DNA of 64,000 bases from Tetrahymena thermophila SB210 (lineage: Eukaryota; Ciliophora; Oligohymenophorea; Hymenostomatida; Tetrahymenidae): the NCBI RefSeq assembly GCF_000189635.1, contig NW_002476567.1:62001-126000 (forward strand), in the 5' to 3' direction. The translations under genes were made by a program, and so were the position numbers. Below are positions 62,501 to 64,000 of the stretch, piece by piece (position 1 is the first letter of the stretch; each line of letters opens with the position of its first letter). The notes beneath the pieces were generated by a model. The model ran no database searches and was not told the DNA's origin. It saw nothing but the letters and a program-made list of their open reading frames with translations.

Positions 62501-64000
62501 AAACTGAAAGATAGAAATTAGATAAGCTAAGACATGCTAAAAAATTCAACAGCAGAGACCAATAAGCTTATGTTTGGAAGAGACTTTTTGAGTATTTATA
62601 CAAAAATTTAGATGACATAGTTTAATTTTACGATGATATGGTCGACATATATAATAATTCACAATAAGAGAGTTAAGATGAAGATGGAGAGGATGATGAT
62701 CCTGAAAATGATGATCAAGAATAAAATGATTAGTAAGGAGAGGAAAATCAAAAGATGAAATAAACAGCTACAACTCTTTATAATGACAAAAGCGGTGAAA
62801 ATACTCCTTACAAAGCAATAGTTATGTTTAAATCTTAACATCTGAACAAATAAAATAACACCCTTTCGACTAATCTTAATACTGAATTTTCTGATAAATA
62901 AAAAGAATAGTTGGCAAAATTTTTTTTTTCATAATAAAATAAAAGTAACAGTGCTATTGATTTTTAGCATCTTGATTAATTTACTCATGTTCCAAGCTAA
63001 TAAGGATAAGAAATTAAAGATAATCCTTAAAATCTTCCTTCTGTAATTTAAAATATGTTTGATGTTTCATAAAAAAAAGATCTGAATCAACCAAACATTT
63101 TCTTAATGGAAAAAGATAATCATTTATATTATGATGGAAAAGTTACTCCAACTAACGCTGATTAAAAAAATCTGCTCTCAGTTAATCACCTTCTTAGCAA
63201 AGATAACACTTCTTTTTCTTTTGCTTAATAGTCATCGTTTTAAAGAGAAGAATAAGAAAATTAAAATTAACACCAAATTCGACTACATTAAAACTCCTCA
63301 AACTCATCAGATAAGAGCAACGTCACATTTATGAACATGAATTAGATGTAAAATTCTAATTTAAATTAAACAAATAATATCATGAATACTCCTTAAATTG
63401 ATCATAAACCTCAAAGCATAGCATTAAATATACCACCAATAAATTTAGATTAACATAAAAAATAAGATGAACACTTTTAATCTAAAAATATAGCTTCAAC
63501 TGAAATAAATTAAAATAACAATAATGCTATATATATTAGTAATATCAACCCTAGTATCAGTCATAATAATTAGTAACCTTAAAGCCATCCTGAAATTCAA
63601 AAAATAGAATCAAACTTTACAAATTTGTAAAGCAATAGCAAAAGTTTAAGCAATATAAACTCTTTAAGTAATTAAAATAGTAATAACACTCCTTAACAAT
63701 CTTCAGCAGTAGATACATTTAAGCGTAAGTCAAGCTATTTTTCTGGTTATAATAAAAGAAAAACAAGTGAAATTAAACGCGATGATCAATCTCATTCAAA
63801 ACTTCTAATGCCAGTAACAAATAATTAGTTTTCAGCAACGATAGACGATTCAAATCCTTCTCATCAAATCCCTCACGGAACATCTAATAATATAAGCTTA
63901 CTAAATTATTATGAGGGAAAAGATAATAAAGCTAGTAATTCAAATAATCTCTAGCCCTCTTCAGGATAAAGCAATATCAATCCCATGTCAAATCTACTTT
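59532..64000 (+). CDS. Cation channel with cyclic-nucleotide-binding domain (right-truncated)
   Basis: Multi-exon gene. ATG at 59532; the first exon runs to 60218 (229 codons, polar, Ser/Asn/Gln-rich cytoplasmic N-terminus). TM exons follow between about 60310 and 61390. They include a weakly charged S4-like helix (YLIRFLDFLIIFNKIDDKF), a pore helix and K+-type selectivity filter TTIGYGD, and an S6 (FAIISCVVFGFTLNQIG). A helical linker leads to the cyclic-nucleotide-binding fold (FYEGDHPDRFYFIIRGEIEL), interrupted by the intron 61818-62172 and resumed as KRESLGVEEFFSQQCRVQSA with the cassette Arg. A CxxC..H..C cluster (CQNCQGISHVTSDCP), an acidic run, and a long Asn/Gln/Ser-rich tail follow; the frame is still open at 64000. 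The channel is probably K+-selective and gated or modulated by cyclic nucleotides; ligand binding is inferred from the family only. Confidence 0.88.
61818..62172 (+). other. Intron splitting the cyclic-nucleotide-binding domain
   Basis: 355-nt GTAAAA..TTAG intron, phase 0, between the GEIEL-containing exon and the exon starting KRESLG. It carries the G-tract/C-tract inverted pair described separately. Confidence 0.75.
61878..62010. repeat. Inverted pair of A/G-rich tracts, possible IES-boundary control element
   Basis: Left tract 61878-61899: six A, then G runs of 2, 3 and 9 interrupted by T. Right tract 61989-62010: C runs (5, 3 and 3, interrupted by T) followed by tt and a run of A. Read on the other strand, the right tract is again a purine tract with G3, G3 and G5 runs. 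The tracts point toward each other with about 89 bp between them, and both could form G-quadruplexes on opposite strands. In a window that is about 80% A+T this is by far the most G/C-skewed spot. The paired inverted arrangement matches the flanking A5G5 tracts that control deletion of the Tetrahymena M element, which lie about 45 bp outside each deletion boundary. That interpretation is inference. Confidence 0.55.

Noticed and set aside
62659-62841. Minus-strand hydrophobic ORF
   Set aside because: Antisense to the acidic, Gln-rich part of the cation channel; its hydrophobicity is the complement of Asp/Glu/Asn codons.

Overview
Organism. The window is about 80% A+T and reads as macronuclear DNA of an oligohymenophorean ciliate close to Tetrahymena. 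The key observation is the genetic code. On either strand, long conserved reading frames appear only when TAA and TAG are read as glutamine and TGA is the only stop. Introns are GT..AG, AT-rich and mostly 45-450 nt. Gene types are typical of ciliates: PAS/TmcB-like membrane proteins, cysteine-rich furin-like receptors, histidine-kinase/receiver hybrids, Q/N-rich proteins. Standard-code ORF calls mostly fall inside introns, antisense to real exons, or on short pieces of exons.

Layout. 1-239: end of a gene running off the left edge (-). 1120-3380 and 7044-9697: two Aurora-like kinases (-) sharing intron positions and a C-terminal tail. 4889-5694: MORN-repeat protein between them (-). 11368-11946: small two-TM protein (+). 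12481-15688 and 16520-19890: tandem membrane histidine kinases with receiver domains (-). 21842-28121: furin-like cysteine-rich multi-pass protein (+). 28715-30940: ABCB-type half transporter (-). 31591-38145: TmcB-like PAS membrane protein (-). 39291-40042: tandem repeats. 40043-about 42866: acidic, Q/N-rich protein (-). 44072-46824: B-box-like coiled-coil gene (+) whose C-terminal part is carried on 23 microexons. 47524-50790: Q/N-rich protein (-). 51335-55016: LRR protein fused to a probable pseudokinase (-). 56025-57994: SURF1 (-). 59532 to the right edge: cyclic-nucleotide-binding cation channel (+), with an unusual G-tract/C-tract inverted pair in one intron.

Main finding. In 45317-46620 there are 23 consecutive tiny exons: 17 of 3 nt, three of 6, two of 9 and one of 15. 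They are separated by introns of 45-64 nt. All are phase 0, all introns start GTA and end AG, and together they carry the open frame from a coiled-coil exon at 45216-45263 into a normal 69-nt exon and a TGA. The full 30-exon model sums to an exact number of codons (374 aa). Chance AG-NNN-GTAA strings cannot explain the array. A second notable structure (61878-62010) resembles the paired inverted A/G-rich tracts that delimit some Tetrahymena internal eliminated sequences.

Function. The identified genes are mainly signalling and membrane functions (kinases, two-component relays, ion channel, transporter, receptor-like proteins) plus one mitochondrial cytochrome-oxidase assembly factor. They do not form an operon-like set; they are separate genes spaced by AT-rich DNA in which no RNA gene could be supported. 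Exon models were built by eye. For most multi-exon genes the exon lengths sum to whole codons, a strong internal check; this was not done for 47524-50790, 51335-55016 or the channel, nor at the 5' end of 40043-42866.
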